Below, in pieces: positions 56,333 to 64,000 of a stretch of 64,000 nucleotides of DNA. Source of the DNA: CAWJMD01 sp963845675 (GTDB taxonomy: Bacteria > Actinomycetota > Actinomycetes > Actinomycetales > CAWJMD01); NCBI GenBank assembly GCA_963845675.1, contig CAWJSX010000001.1:124001-188000 (forward strand). Direction: 5' to 3'. The translations under genes and the position numbers were made by a program. Position 1 is the first letter of the stretch, and every line of letters begins with the position of its first letter. The notes below the pieces were generated by a model, which was not told the DNA's origin, did no database searches, and worked only from the letters and a program-made list of their open reading frames with translations.

Positions 56333-57358
56333 GTGAGCGAGGAACGCAAGCTGTCGGTGCTGCGGGCCATCGTCGAGGACTACGTCGCCACGAGCGAGCC
56401 CGTCGGGTCGAAGGCGCTGGTCGAGCGCCACCACCTGGGAGTGTCGCCGGCGACGATCCGCAACGACATGGCCGCGCTGGAGGAGGAGGGGTTGATCGCC
56501 CAGCCCCACACCAGCGCCGGCCGTGTCCCGACCGACCACGGCTACCGGGTCTTCGTCGACCGGCTGTCCCCCGTCCGCTCGCTGTCACAGGCCGAGCGCC
56601 GCGCCATCAGCACGGTGCTCAACGACGCCGTCGACCTCGACGACGTCCTGGACCGCACGGTGCGCGCGCTCGCCCACCTGACCCGCCAGGTCGCGGTCGT
56701 CCAGTACCCCTCACTGAGCCGCTCGACGGTGCGGCACCTCGAGCTGGTGCCGATCACGTCCGGTCGCCTGCTCGTGGTCCTCATCACCGACACCGGCCGT
56801 GTGGAGCAGCGCATCGTCGAGGTCGACGCCGACCTGCCGGACGACCTGGTCGGTGAGCTCCGCGCGCGCCTCAACGAGGCGGCGAGCGGGCAACGGCTGT
56901 CGGCGGTGGCGCCTCGCCTCACCCTCGTGGCTGCCGCGTTCCGGCCGGAGGACCGCGACCTGGTGCGCTCGGTGGTGGTCGCCGTCGAGGACGCGATCAC
57001 GATCCAGCGCGAGGAGCGGGTGGTCCTCGCCGGCACCGCCCACCTGGCCCGCTCCGGCACGGACTTCCCGCAGTCGATCGGGCCCGTCCTGGAGGCGATC
57101 GAGGAGCAGGTCGTGCTGCTGCGGCTGCTCAGCGAGATGGCCGACGACCCGGCGGTAGGTGTCGCCGTCCGCATCGGGCACGAGAACATGCACGAGGGCC
57201 TGACCGACACGTCCGTCGTCACCAGCGGCTACGGCACCCCCGGTGGGGAGGTCGTGGCGCGGCTCGGTGTGCTGGGGCCGACCCGGATGGACTACCCGAC
57301 CACGATGGCCGCGGTGAGGGCTGTGGCGCGCTACGTCTCCCGGATCATCGGGAGCTGA
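56333..57358 (+). CDS. hrcA: heat-inducible transcription repressor HrcA
   Basis: HrcA binds CIRCE and represses chaperone genes; GroEL supports its activity. The protein has 341 residues with the N-terminal winged helix (RKLSVLRAIVEDYVATSEPV, ATIRNDMAALEEEG) and the GAF-like and C-terminal parts (IGHENMHEGLTDTSVV, LGPTRMDYPTTMAAV). The GTG at 56333 has a GCGAGG-type site. It is followed after 52 bases by dnaJ. It is intact. Confidence 0.96.
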   Translation: MSEERKLSVLRAIVEDYVATSEPVGSKALVERHHLGVSPATIRNDMAALEEEGLIAQPHTSAGRVPTDHGYRVFVDRLSPVRSLSQAERRAISTVLNDAVDLDDVLDRTVRALAHLTRQVAVVQYPSLSRSTVRHLELVPITSGRLLVVLITDTGRVEQRIVEVDADLPDDLVGELRARLNEAASGQRLSAVAPRLTLVAAAFRPEDRDLVRSVVVAVEDAITIQREERVVLAGTAHLARSGTDFPQSIGPVLEAIEEQVVLLRLLSEMADDPAVGVAVRIGHENMHEGLTDTSVVTSGYGTPGGEVVARLGVLGPTRMDYPTTMAAVRAVARYVSRIIGS

Positions 57359-57410
57359 CCACCCCTCGACAACGCCCTGTCCCCCCACGACCCAGGAGGG
57401 TCCTCGCTCC

Positions 57411-58519
57411 GTGACTGACCACTACGAGGTGCTGGGCGTCGCACGCGACGCCACGCCCGAGGAGATCAAGAAGGCCTACCGCAAGCTGGCTCGTCAGCTG
57501 CACCCCGACGTGAACCCCGCCGAGTCGGAGCGGTTCAAGGACGTCTCGCGGGCCTACGACGTGCTGTCGAACGCGGAGAAGCGGCGTGCCTACGACCTCG
57601 GGGGCGACCCGTTCGCGTCGGGTGGTGGCAGCGGACCCGGCTTCGGGTTCAGCGACATCTTCGACAGCTTCTTCGGCCAGGCGCAGGCCCGCGGCCCGGT
57701 GCCCCGCCAGCGCGCCGGCCAGGACGCGCTGATCCGGCTCGACGTCGACCTGCAGGAGTCGGTCTTCGGCGGCCAGCGCGAGATCAGCATCGACACGGCC
57801 GTCGTCTGCGGCGTCTGCCAGGGCTCCTGCTGCCGTCCGGGGACCGGCCCGGCGGCCTGCTCGACCTGCGGTGGACGGGGACAGGTCCAGCGCGTCGCCC
57901 GCTCGTTCCTCGGCCAGGTCATGACGACCGCGCCGTGCCCGACGCTGCGGCGGCTACGGCACCGTCATCCCGGAGCCGTGCCTGGAGTGCTCCGGCGAGG
58001 GACGCGTGCGCACCCGCCGCACCCTCACGCTCAAGATCCCGGCCGGCGTCGACACCGGCACGCGCATCCAGCTGAGCGGCCAGGGCGAGGTCGGCCCCGG
58101 TGGCGGTCCGCCGGGCGACCTGTACGTCGAGATCAACGAGCGTGCCGCACGACGTCTTCCAGCGCCGCGGGGACGACCTGCACTGCACGATCCAGGTGCC
58201 GATGACGGCGGCCGCCCTCGGGACCACGCTCACGGTCGAGACGATGGACGGCCCCGAGCAGATCGACCTCGTCCCGGGCACGCAGCCCGGCGCCGTGCAC
58301 CGCCTGTCCGGCTACGGAGTGACGCGCCTGCGGTCCGGCAGCCGCGGCGACCTGCACGTCCACGTCGACGTGCAGGTGCCGACCCGGCTCGACGAGCAGC
58401 AGGAGGACCTGCTCCGGCAGCTCGCCGAGCTGCGGGGCGAGACGCGGCCGACGGGTCGGATGGCCAGCGCCCACGGCGGGGTCTTCGGCAAGCTCAAGGA
58501 CAGGTTCGTCGGCCGCTGA
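57411..58519 (+). CDS. dnaJ: chaperone DnaJ (DnaJ2 type; frameshifted copy)
   Basis: The joined protein is about 370 residues and is the DnaK co-chaperone. The J domain has the HPD motif (YRKLARQLHPDVNPAE), then a Gly/Phe linker (SGPGFGFSDIFDSFF) and four zinc repeats: CGVCQGSC, CSTCGGRG, a broken CGGYG repeat and CLECSGEG. The first repeat ends in Cys instead of Gly-x-Gly, as in actinobacterial DnaJ2. The substrate-binding half follows. Breaks lie near 57945 (extra C) and 58140. The GTG at 57411 follows GGAGGG. Confidence 0.93.
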
Positions 58520-58525
58520 GCGGGC

Positions 58526-58551
58526 CGGGGCGCCAGGACCTGGACGCCCCG
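58526..58551. terminator. hairpin between dnaJ and the convergent Gmad2 gene
   Basis: CGGGGCG (58526-58532) pairs with CGCCCCG (58545-58551), with an inner CCAG/CTGG stem. It lies 7 bases after the dnaJ stop and before the end of the convergent gene. Confidence 0.55.
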
Positions 58552-58589
58552 ACGACCGGTGTCGGCTACTGCACGGTGATGCTGCGCGT

Positions 58590-59684
58590 CTACTCGAACA
58601 TCCGCGGGCCCTCGGGGGACTCGCCGCCGGAGATGTCGTCCTCGTAGAGGTGGACGCGTGTACTCGCCGGGTGCCAGGTCGACCGTGAACTCGTAGCCTT
58701 CGTAGGTCTCCTGCGCCCCGCCCATCGTGAAGTCCTCGGCCACGACGGCGCCGCCGGCGTCCTGGACCTCCCACTGGATGGTCGCCTCGAAGGCGCGGGA
58801 GCTGCCGGTCACCGTGACCGTCCCGGCCGGGACCGTCTGACCCTCGGTCGGGGAGTCGATCCAGATCTGGCCGCGGGCGTCGTTGTCGCGGGTCATCGGC
58901 TCGCCGAGCGCTACGGTGCCCCAGGCGTCGTAGGCCCCGCCGTCGACGGTGATCGTCACCGGTCCGGGGGACTGGGCCGCCGCCGTGGCCGTCCACACGA
59001 GCTGCTGGACCGCCCGCTCCGCGAACCGGCTGCCGACGTCGCTGTTCGCGAAGGCGTCGGCGGAGAGGTCGACCGTGATGGCGTCGCCGTCCTGGGTCAC
59101 CGTCAGCGTGCGACGGGGGCGACCACGGTGACGAGTAGTCCGGGTCCTGCGGCGCGACCGAGGCCATCGCCGAGACGGCCGACGCCACCACGCCGCCGAC
59201 GTCGGGCACCGTCGCGGAACTCGCGGTACAGCCACACGTCCGAGGTCGACTCACCGAGGTAGTACACCGGCACACCTGCCAGCTCGCCGGCGGCCGGCGG
59301 GGCCGTCGGCGACTCCGTGGGTGTCTCGGGCGACGTGGTCACCGTGGGGGTGCTCGTGCTCGTGCTCGTGGGCGTGCCGGCCGTGTCGGTCGGGTCGTCG
59401 CGGCTGCCGGCGTAGACGAGGCCGACCACGACGCCGACGACGGCGGCCGCCACCAGCCCCGCGACCCAGGGGCGCCAGCCCGGTCCGCGGGAGGACGTCT
59501 CGAACCCGTCGTCCCCGTAACCGTCGTCATCGCCGCGGTCACCCGTGCCGTCGTCCAGTCGTGCGGTGATCCGCTCCAGACCGTCGTCGCTGGGCTGAAC
59601 CATGTCGGCCTCCCTCATCAGGGCGTCGCGCAGCATGCGCTCCACCACGTCGTCGCCGTAGGCGTTCTCGTCTCGCGGGTTCAT
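58590..59684 (-). CDS. membrane protein with GerMN-like and Gmad2 domains, sigma-factor partner (frameshifted copy)
   Basis: About 365 residues. An acidic cytoplasmic N-terminus (MNPRDENAYGDDVVERMLRD) leads to one membrane helix (about 85-105), a Thr/Ser/Pro linker, a GerMN-like region (VPVYYLGESTSDVWLYREFR) and a Gmad2 immunoglobulin-like domain (IWIDSPTEGQTVPAGTVTV, then FEATIQWEVQDAGG). The restored end reads LYEDDISGGESPEGPRMFE, stop at 58590. Breaks lie near 59215, 59117 and 58662. Its ATG overlaps the sigma gene stop (ATGA), so it may be the anti-sigma factor or signal input. It has no zinc-binding motif. Confidence 0.75.
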
Positions 59685-60235
59685 GACCGTCCCCCCGTCC
59701 CCTGCTGCTGCAGACCCTCCTTGAGCGCGGCGAGGCCACGGTGGGCGTGGCTCTTGACCGACCCACGGCTGACCCCCATCAGGTCGGCGATCTCGGCCTC
59801 GCTGGCGTCGAGGTAGTAGCGCAGGACGAGCACCTCCCTCTGTCGCGGCGGCAGGGTCGCCAGCACGGCCATCACTGTCGCGTCCTGGTCCCGCCGCTCG
59901 GCGAGCTCTTCCGGCCCAGCGGGTTCGGGGGGCGACGGCTCCCGGTGCCGCAGCTCCACGACGCGGTGCCGGTGCACGGAGCGGCACCCGTTCACCACGC
60001 TGTTGCGCAGGTAGCCGGCGGCCGCCTGCGGGTCGCGCAGCCGGCTCCACCGGCGGTACGTGCCGACGAACGCCTCCTGCACGACCTCCTCGGCCGCGGA
60101 CGTCGACCCCAGCAGCAGCGACGCGAGGCGCACGAGGGATCCCCAGTGCGCGGCGTACAGCATCCGCAGCGCGCTGTCCGGGTCCGTCGGGACCGGGTCG
60201 TCGGCGCCACGGGCCTGCTCCCGGGTCATCGTCAT
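59681..60235 (-). CDS. SigE-family (ECF-like) RNA polymerase sigma factor
   Basis: A 184-residue two-domain sigma factor. Region 2 covers HWGSLVRLASLLLGSTSAAE, EVVQEAFVGTYRRW and AAGYLRNSVVNGCRS. Region 4 reads LPPRQREVLVLRYYLDASEA, then IADLMGVSRGSVKSHAHRGL. It is of the SigE group common in actinobacteria. The start is taken at ATG 60235, after a GAGAGG site. It is divergent from the HIT gene and coupled to the Gmad2 protein downstream. The regulon is unknown. Confidence 0.9.
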   Translation of the reverse strand: MTMTREQARGADDPVPTDPDSALRMLYAAHWGSLVRLASLLLGSTSAAEEVVQEAFVGTYRRWSRLRDPQAAAGYLRNSVVNGCRSVHRHRVVELRHREPSPPEPAGPEELAERRDQDATVMAVLATLPPRQREVLVLRYYLDASEAEIADLMGVSRGSVKSHAHRGLAALKEGLQQQGTGGRS

Positions 60236-60318
60236 CACACCTCTCACACGCGCGGGTCGCTGTCGAGGTTGTCGCAGTCGGACCTGTTTCGGGCGCTGCC
60301 CCGCCGCAGAGCGGTCGG

Positions 60319-60324
60319 TAACCT
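60319..60324 (+). promoter_or_regulatory. -10 box TAACCT for a leaderless HIT transcript
   Basis: TAACCT fits TANNNT and ends 6 bases before the ATG at 60331. It repeats the spacing seen at folC and proA and supports this start codon. Confidence 0.45.
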
Positions 60325-60330
60325 GCCGCG

Positions 60331-60697
60331 ATGACTGGCATCCCGTGGCCGGCTGATCGACCCGCACTGCGTGTTCTGCCGGATGGTTTCCGGCGAGATC
60401 TCCGCCGACGAGGTCAGGCGCACAGACCGGGTGCTGGCGTTCCGCGACATCAACCCGCAGGCTCCCCTGCACGTGCTCGTCGTGCCTGTGGACCACCACG
60501 TCGACGTGGGTGCGCTCGCGGCCGCGGACGGGGGCGTCCTGGCGGAGATGGCCAGGGTGGCCCACGAGATCGGCGAGGGGGAGTCCCCGGACGGCTGGCG
60601 GTGGGTGTTCAACAGCGGCCCGGCGGCGGGTCAGACGGTCTTCCACGTCCACGGGCACGTGCTCGGCGGACGGGAGATGACCTGGCCCCCCGGCTGA
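60331..60697 (+). CDS. HIT family nucleotide-binding protein (frameshifted copy)
   Basis: About 121 residues after one frame correction near 60352: MTGIPWPA, then DPHCVFCRMVSGEISADEVR, AFRDINPQAPLHVLVVP and the triad FHVHGHVLGG. HIT proteins hydrolyse nucleotide phosphoramidates or mixed nucleotide anhydrides. The CxxC (Cys-Val-Phe-Cys) near the start is the usual zinc site of bacterial HIT proteins. The gene precedes phoH in most actinobacteria. The start at 60331 fits the -10 box 6 bases upstream. Confidence 0.88.
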
Positions 60698-60707
60698 GCC
60701 CGGCCGG

Positions 60708-60713
60708 TAGACT
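60708..60713 (+). promoter_or_regulatory. -10 box TAGACT before phoH
   Basis: TAGACT fits TANNNT, 51 bases before the phoH ATG. It would drive the phoH-ybeY-CBS-era group, whose genes all overlap by 1 to 4 bases. Confidence 0.4.
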
Positions 60714-60764
60714 TGCCGCTCCACGTACACCCGATCCGAGGAGCGAGGGCCCCCGGGCCCGCCC

Positions 60765-61916
60765 ATGACAGACCAGGACGACCACGACACGACGCCGACG
60801 GGCGTCGTCCCCGGCCAGGAGGCGCTGCCCTCCGCCCCCGCCCTCGATCCTGCGTCCTCCACGTCGGCCTCGGCCGGCGCGGACGGTTCGCGCCCCCAAC
60901 GGCGCTCGCGCCACACGGTCGTGGTGCCCGCTCAGGTGTCGATGGTCTCGCTGCTCGGGAGCCGCGACGAGCTGATCCGCGTGGTCGAGAGGGCGTTCCC
61001 GCGCGTCGACGTGCTCGTGCGCGGCAACGAGGTCACCCTCGAGGGACCGGTCGGCGACGTCGCCCTCGTCGAGCGGCTCGTGGACGAGATGACCGCTGTG
61101 CTGGGGAGTGGCCAGCACCTCAGCCCCGACGCGGTCGAGCGCTCGATCGGCATGCTGCGGCACTCGGCCGGCGAGCGGCCCGCGGACGTGCTGACCCTGA
61201 ACGTGCTGTCGCACCGTGGTCGCACGATCCGCCCCAAGACGGTCAACCAGAAGCGGTACGTGGACGCGATCGACGCGCACACGGTCGTCTTCGGCATCGG
61301 TCCCGCCGGTACGGGAAAGACGTACCTGGCGATGGCGAAGGCCGTGCAGGCACTGCAGGCCAAGTCGGTCTCCCGCATCATCCTCACGCGGCCCGCGGTC
61401 GAGGCGGGGGAGCGGCTCGGATTCCTGCCCGGGACGCTGACGGAGAAGATCGACCCGTACCTGCGGCCGCTCTACGACGCGCTCCACGACATGCTCGACC
61501 CCGACTCGATCCCCCGCCTGATGGCGGCCGGGACGATCGAGGTGGCACCGCTGGCGTACATGCGCGGACGCACCCTCAACGACGCGTTCATCATCCTCGA
61601 CGAGGCGCAGAACACCTCGACCGAGCAGATGAAGATGTTCCTGACGCGACTGGGATTCGGCTCGAAGATGGTCGTCACCGGTGACGTCACCCAGGTCGAC
61701 CTGCCGACCGGCACGCGATCGGGTCTACGGGTGGTGCGGGAGATCCTCGACGGCATCGACGACGTGCACTTCGCCAACCTCACCAGCTCGGACGTCGTCC
61801 GGCACCGCCTCGTCAGCGACATCGTCGAGGCGTACGGACGCTGGGACGTCGACGAGGAGGCGCGCCGGCAGGGTGCGCAGTCGGGCCGCCGCGGCACGCT
61901 GCGTGACAGCCGATGA
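60765..61916 (+). CDS. phoH: PhoH family ATPase
   Basis: A 383-residue protein. A low-complexity start (about 50 residues) is followed by an N-terminal domain (VPAQVSMVSLLGSRDELIRV) and a PhoH ATPase: Walker A GPAGTGKT at about 180-187, Walker B FIILDEAQNTS, and VVTGDVTQVDLPTGTRSGL. PhoH-like proteins act in RNA metabolism, often with YbeY, encoded just downstream with a 4-base overlap. It is intact. Confidence 0.95.
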   Translation: MTDQDDHDTTPTGVVPGQEALPSAPALDPASSTSASAGADGSRPQRRSRHTVVVPAQVSMVSLLGSRDELIRVVERAFPRVDVLVRGNEVTLEGPVGDVALVERLVDEMTAVLGSGQHLSPDAVERSIGMLRHSAGERPADVLTLNVLSHRGRTIRPKTVNQKRYVDAIDAHTVVFGIGPAGTGKTYLAMAKAVQALQAKSVSRIILTRPAVEAGERLGFLPGTLTEKIDPYLRPLYDALHDMLDPDSIPRLMAAGTIEVAPLAYMRGRTLNDAFIILDEAQNTSTEQMKMFLTRLGFGSKMVVTGDVTQVDLPTGTRSGLRVVREILDGIDDVHFANLTSSDVVRHRLVSDIVEAYGRWDVDEEARRQGAQSGRRGTLRDSR

Positions 61917-62446
61917 GCGTCGAGGTCTCCAACGAGTCCGGGCACGAGGTCGACGAGGCCGAGATCGTGGCCCTGTCGCGGCACGTCCTCGATGCGCTGC
62001 ACGTGCACCCGCAGGTCGAGATGTCGGTGCTGCTCGTCGACGTGGACGCGATGTCCGCGCTGCACGTGCAGTGGATGGACGAGCCGGGCCCGACCGACGT
62101 CCTCAGCTTCCCGATGGACGAGCTGAGGCCGGGTCGCGAGGGGGCGCCCAGCGACCCCGGACTGCTCGGTGACGTCGTGCTGTGCCCCGAGGTGGCTGCC
62201 ACGCAGGCCAAGACCGCCGGCCACGCCACCGCCGAGGAGCTGCTGCTGCTGACGACGCACGGCATCCTCCACCTGCTCGGGTACGACCATGCCGAGCCGG
62301 AGGATGAGAAGGAGATGTTCGAGCTGCAGCGACGTCTCCTGCTGACGTTCCTCTCCGGAGTCCCCGGCAACGCCGCGATCCCGTCGGGCACCAGGGCGAT
62401 CGACCCGACCGTCGGGCCGGCCGCGCACGAGCCCGGGACAGGTTGA
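61913..62446 (+). CDS. ybeY: endoribonuclease YbeY
   Basis: A 177-residue metal-dependent RNase for 16S rRNA 3' maturation and 70S quality control. The zinc motif is HGILHLLGYDH with His116, His120 and His126. TDVLSFPMDE and GDVVLCPEVA are the usual flanking segments. The last 35 residues form a longer, less conserved tail. The ATG overlaps the phoH stop (ATGA), and the next ATG overlaps its own stop. Confidence 0.96.
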   Translation: MSVEVSNESGHEVDEAEIVALSRHVLDALHVHPQVEMSVLLVDVDAMSALHVQWMDEPGPTDVLSFPMDELRPGREGAPSDPGLLGDVVLCPEVAATQAKTAGHATAEELLLLTTHGILHLLGYDHAEPEDEKEMFELQRRLLLTFLSGVPGNAAIPSGTRAIDPTVGPAAHEPGTG

Positions 62447-63831
62447 TGGCCGTCCCGTCCGCCCTGCTGGTGGTGCTCGGGGTCGTGCTCGTGGCCCTCG
62501 CAGGGCTCTTCGCCGCCGCCGAGACCGCGATGGTGCGGGTGAGTCGCGTCGACGCGGCGAAGCGCAAGGCCGAGGGCCGGCGGGGGGCCGCCGCCCTGGT
62601 GCGGGTCCTCGACGACCCCGCCCCCGTCGTCAACGTGACGATCTTCCTGCGCGTGGCCGCCGAGGCGGCTGCCGCCGTGTGCGTCGCCCTGGTGGTCGAC
62701 ACCCAGGTGCAGCGCTGGTGGGTCGTGCTGCTGATCGCGACCGCGGTGATGGGTTCGCTGTCGTTCGTGCTCGTGGGGGTCAGCCCCCGCACGGTGGCCC
62801 GCCAGCACCCGGAGCGCGTGGCGCTGCTGATGGCCCCCGTCCTCCGTGCGGTGACCACCTTCCTCGGCCCGATCGCGCGGCTGCTGGTCGTGATCGGCAA
62901 CGCGGTCACGCCCGGGAAGGGGTACCGCGAAGGCCCCTTCGCCTCCGAGAGCGAGCTACGTGACCTCGTCGACCTGGCGACGGAGTCGGAGGTCATCGAG
63001 GCCATCGAGCGCAAGATGATCCACTCGGTGTTCGAGCTGGGCGACACGCTCGTCCGTGAGGTGATGGTGCCGCGCACCGACATGGTGACGGTCGAGTGCG
63101 GCACACCGCTGGAGAAGGCCATGCGCCTGTTCCTGAGGTCGGGCTTCTCCCGCATCCCCGTGACCGGCGACGGTGTGGACGACCCCCTGGGCGTGCTGTA
63201 CCTCAAGGACGTCGCCCGCCGGTTGCACTCCGACCACCCCGAGAACGCGACCCTCGTCGTCGAGCGGGCCATGCGGCCCCCGGTGTTCGTCCCCGAGAGC
63301 AAGCCCGTGGACGCCCTGCTGCGCGAGATGCAGGGGGAGTCGGCGCACGTGGCGCTCGTGGTGGACGAGTACGGCGGCATCGCCGGCCTCGTGACGATCG
63401 AGGACCTGGTCGAGGAGATCGTCGGAGAGATCGCCGACGAGTACGACCGCGGAGCCGCCACGGTCGAGAGCCTCGACGACGGCGTCTTCCGCGTCAGCGC
63501 CCGCCTGTCGATCGACGAGATGGCCGAGCTGTTCGGCGTCGAGATCGAGGAGGACGAGGTCGACTCCGTCGGGGGGCTGCTGGCCAAGACGCTGGGCAAG
63601 GTCCCGATCGCCGGCTCCGCCGCGAGGGTCGCCGGACTGGAGCTGACGGCCGAGCGCATGGAGGGGCGCCGCAACCGGATCGCGACCGTCCTGGTGACGC
63701 GTGAGCAGGAACCGACGACGAGGAGCGACGTGACGGACACCCGCGGGACCGGCGAGACCGAGGACGCGGACGGCGGCGCCGTGCCCGCGAAGCGTGACGA
63801 GCGGGCCGACGCCGGACCGGGTGCCGCGTGA
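62446..63831 (+). CDS. CNNM/CBS-domain membrane protein (hemolysin C / CorC family)
   Basis: A 461-residue protein. An N-terminal DUF21 (CNNM) membrane domain (about 1-140; GLFAAAETAMVRVSRVDAAK) precedes two CBS domains (about 215-330; VREVMVPRTDMVTVECGTPL, then ESAHVALVVDEYGGIAGLVT) and a CorC_HlyC transporter-associated domain (VFRVSARLSIDEMAELFGVE). Relatives act in magnesium and cobalt export; a hemolysin role is only historical. I use ATG 62446, which overlaps the ybeY stop. It is intact, with an acidic disordered tail. Confidence 0.93.
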   Translation: MAVPSALLVVLGVVLVALAGLFAAAETAMVRVSRVDAAKRKAEGRRGAAALVRVLDDPAPVVNVTIFLRVAAEAAAAVCVALVVDTQVQRWWVVLLIATAVMGSLSFVLVGVSPRTVARQHPERVALLMAPVLRAVTTFLGPIARLLVVIGNAVTPGKGYREGPFASESELRDLVDLATESEVIEAIERKMIHSVFELGDTLVREVMVPRTDMVTVECGTPLEKAMRLFLRSGFSRIPVTGDGVDDPLGVLYLKDVARRLHSDHPENATLVVERAMRPPVFVPESKPVDALLREMQGESAHVALVVDEYGGIAGLVTIEDLVEEIVGEIADEYDRGAATVESLDDGVFRVSARLSIDEMAELFGVEIEEDEVDSVGGLLAKTLGKVPIAGSAARVAGLELTAERMEGRRNRIATVLVTREQEPTTRSDVTDTRGTGETEDADGGAVPAKRDERADAGPGAA

Positions 63832-64000
63832 GCCACCGCTCCGGGTTCGCCGCACTGGTCGGACGACCCAACGCAGGCAAGTCCACGCTCACCAACGCCC
63901 TGGTGGGCGAGAAGGTCGCGATCACCTCGAGCCGTCCGCAGACGACGCGGCACACGATCCGCGGGATCGTGCACCGTCCGGACGCCCAGCTCGTGCTCGT
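63828..64000 (+). CDS. era: GTPase Era (5' part, cut by the window edge)
   Basis: The first 57 codons of Era, a ribosome-assembly GTPase that binds the 16S rRNA 3' end. The visible part reads SGFAALVGRPNAGKSTLTNA (P loop) and VAITSSRPQTTRHTIRGIV (switch I), both diagnostic. The GTG overlaps the previous stop (GTGA). The C-terminal KH domain is outside the window. Confidence 0.95.
   Translation, partial: MSHRSGFAALVGRPNAGKSTLTNALVGEKVAITSSRPQTTRHTIRGIVHRPDAQLVL

Overview
The window is a high-GC chromosomal segment of an actinobacterium. Gene order and protein sequences fit the Micrococcales, probably Cellulomonadaceae-like; this placement is inference from synteny, not from a marker-gene search. 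Most of it is conserved core genome, with GTG starts following GAGG-type ribosome sites and many 4-base GTGA or ATGA stop/start overlaps.

Layout. Positions 1-6023: the first codons of a leftward gene, then folC, a DUF4233 membrane protein, a second small membrane protein, a convergent PHP-domain gene behind a 33-bp-arm hairpin, ndk, and the first half (TIGR03960) of a conserved radical SAM / DUF2344 pair. Positions 6024-20411: an accessory block that separates that pair. It holds a leftward operon (permease, glutamine-synthetase-like ligase, gamma-glutamyl hydrolase, aldehyde dehydrogenase, SDR, GntR regulator) that looks like gamma-glutamyl-dependent ethanolamine (or polyamine) catabolism. 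After this come gene remnants (DUF1643, an alcohol-dehydrogenase/DJ-1 chimera), a membrane serine hydrolase, DUF4386, a large LuxR/MalT-type regulator, and the 3' half of a tRNA-like sequence at the right edge. Positions 20412-34850: a methyltransferase, then DUF2344, rne, rplU, rpmA, obgE, proB, a small conserved gene, proA, a macro-domain gene, a tiny membrane protein, nadD, a LytR_C protein, rsfS, a histidine phosphatase and tRNA-Ala(GGC). Positions 34955-47374: VOC protein, GGDEF/EAL protein, an attenuator leader with a Leu-Leu-Leu-Leu peptide before leuS, degV, mscS, comEA, comEC, holA, rpsT. Positions 47580-64000: PemK/MazF-like, lepA, acyl-CoA ligase, MOSC, GNAT, hemW, DUF4870, DUF3097, CIRCE-hrcA-dnaJ, a sigma factor with its Gmad2 membrane partner, HIT, phoH, ybeY, a CBS-domain membrane protein and the start of era.

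The genes mostly serve translation, ribosome assembly and RNA metabolism (rne, rplU, rpmA, rpsT, obgE, rsfS, leuS, lepA, phoH, ybeY, era), proline synthesis, NAD synthesis, competence-type DNA uptake, and heat-shock control.

Caveat: many genes, including essential ones (obgE, leuS, nadD, holA), are broken by one-base indels. The breaks cluster in some stretches (about 9.8-13.4, 20.4-31.7, 36-46.8 and 56-60.4 kb) and are absent from others (most of 1-9.7 and 47-56 kb). I read these as consensus errors rather than real pseudogenes, so such genes are given as one span with the approximate break positions.
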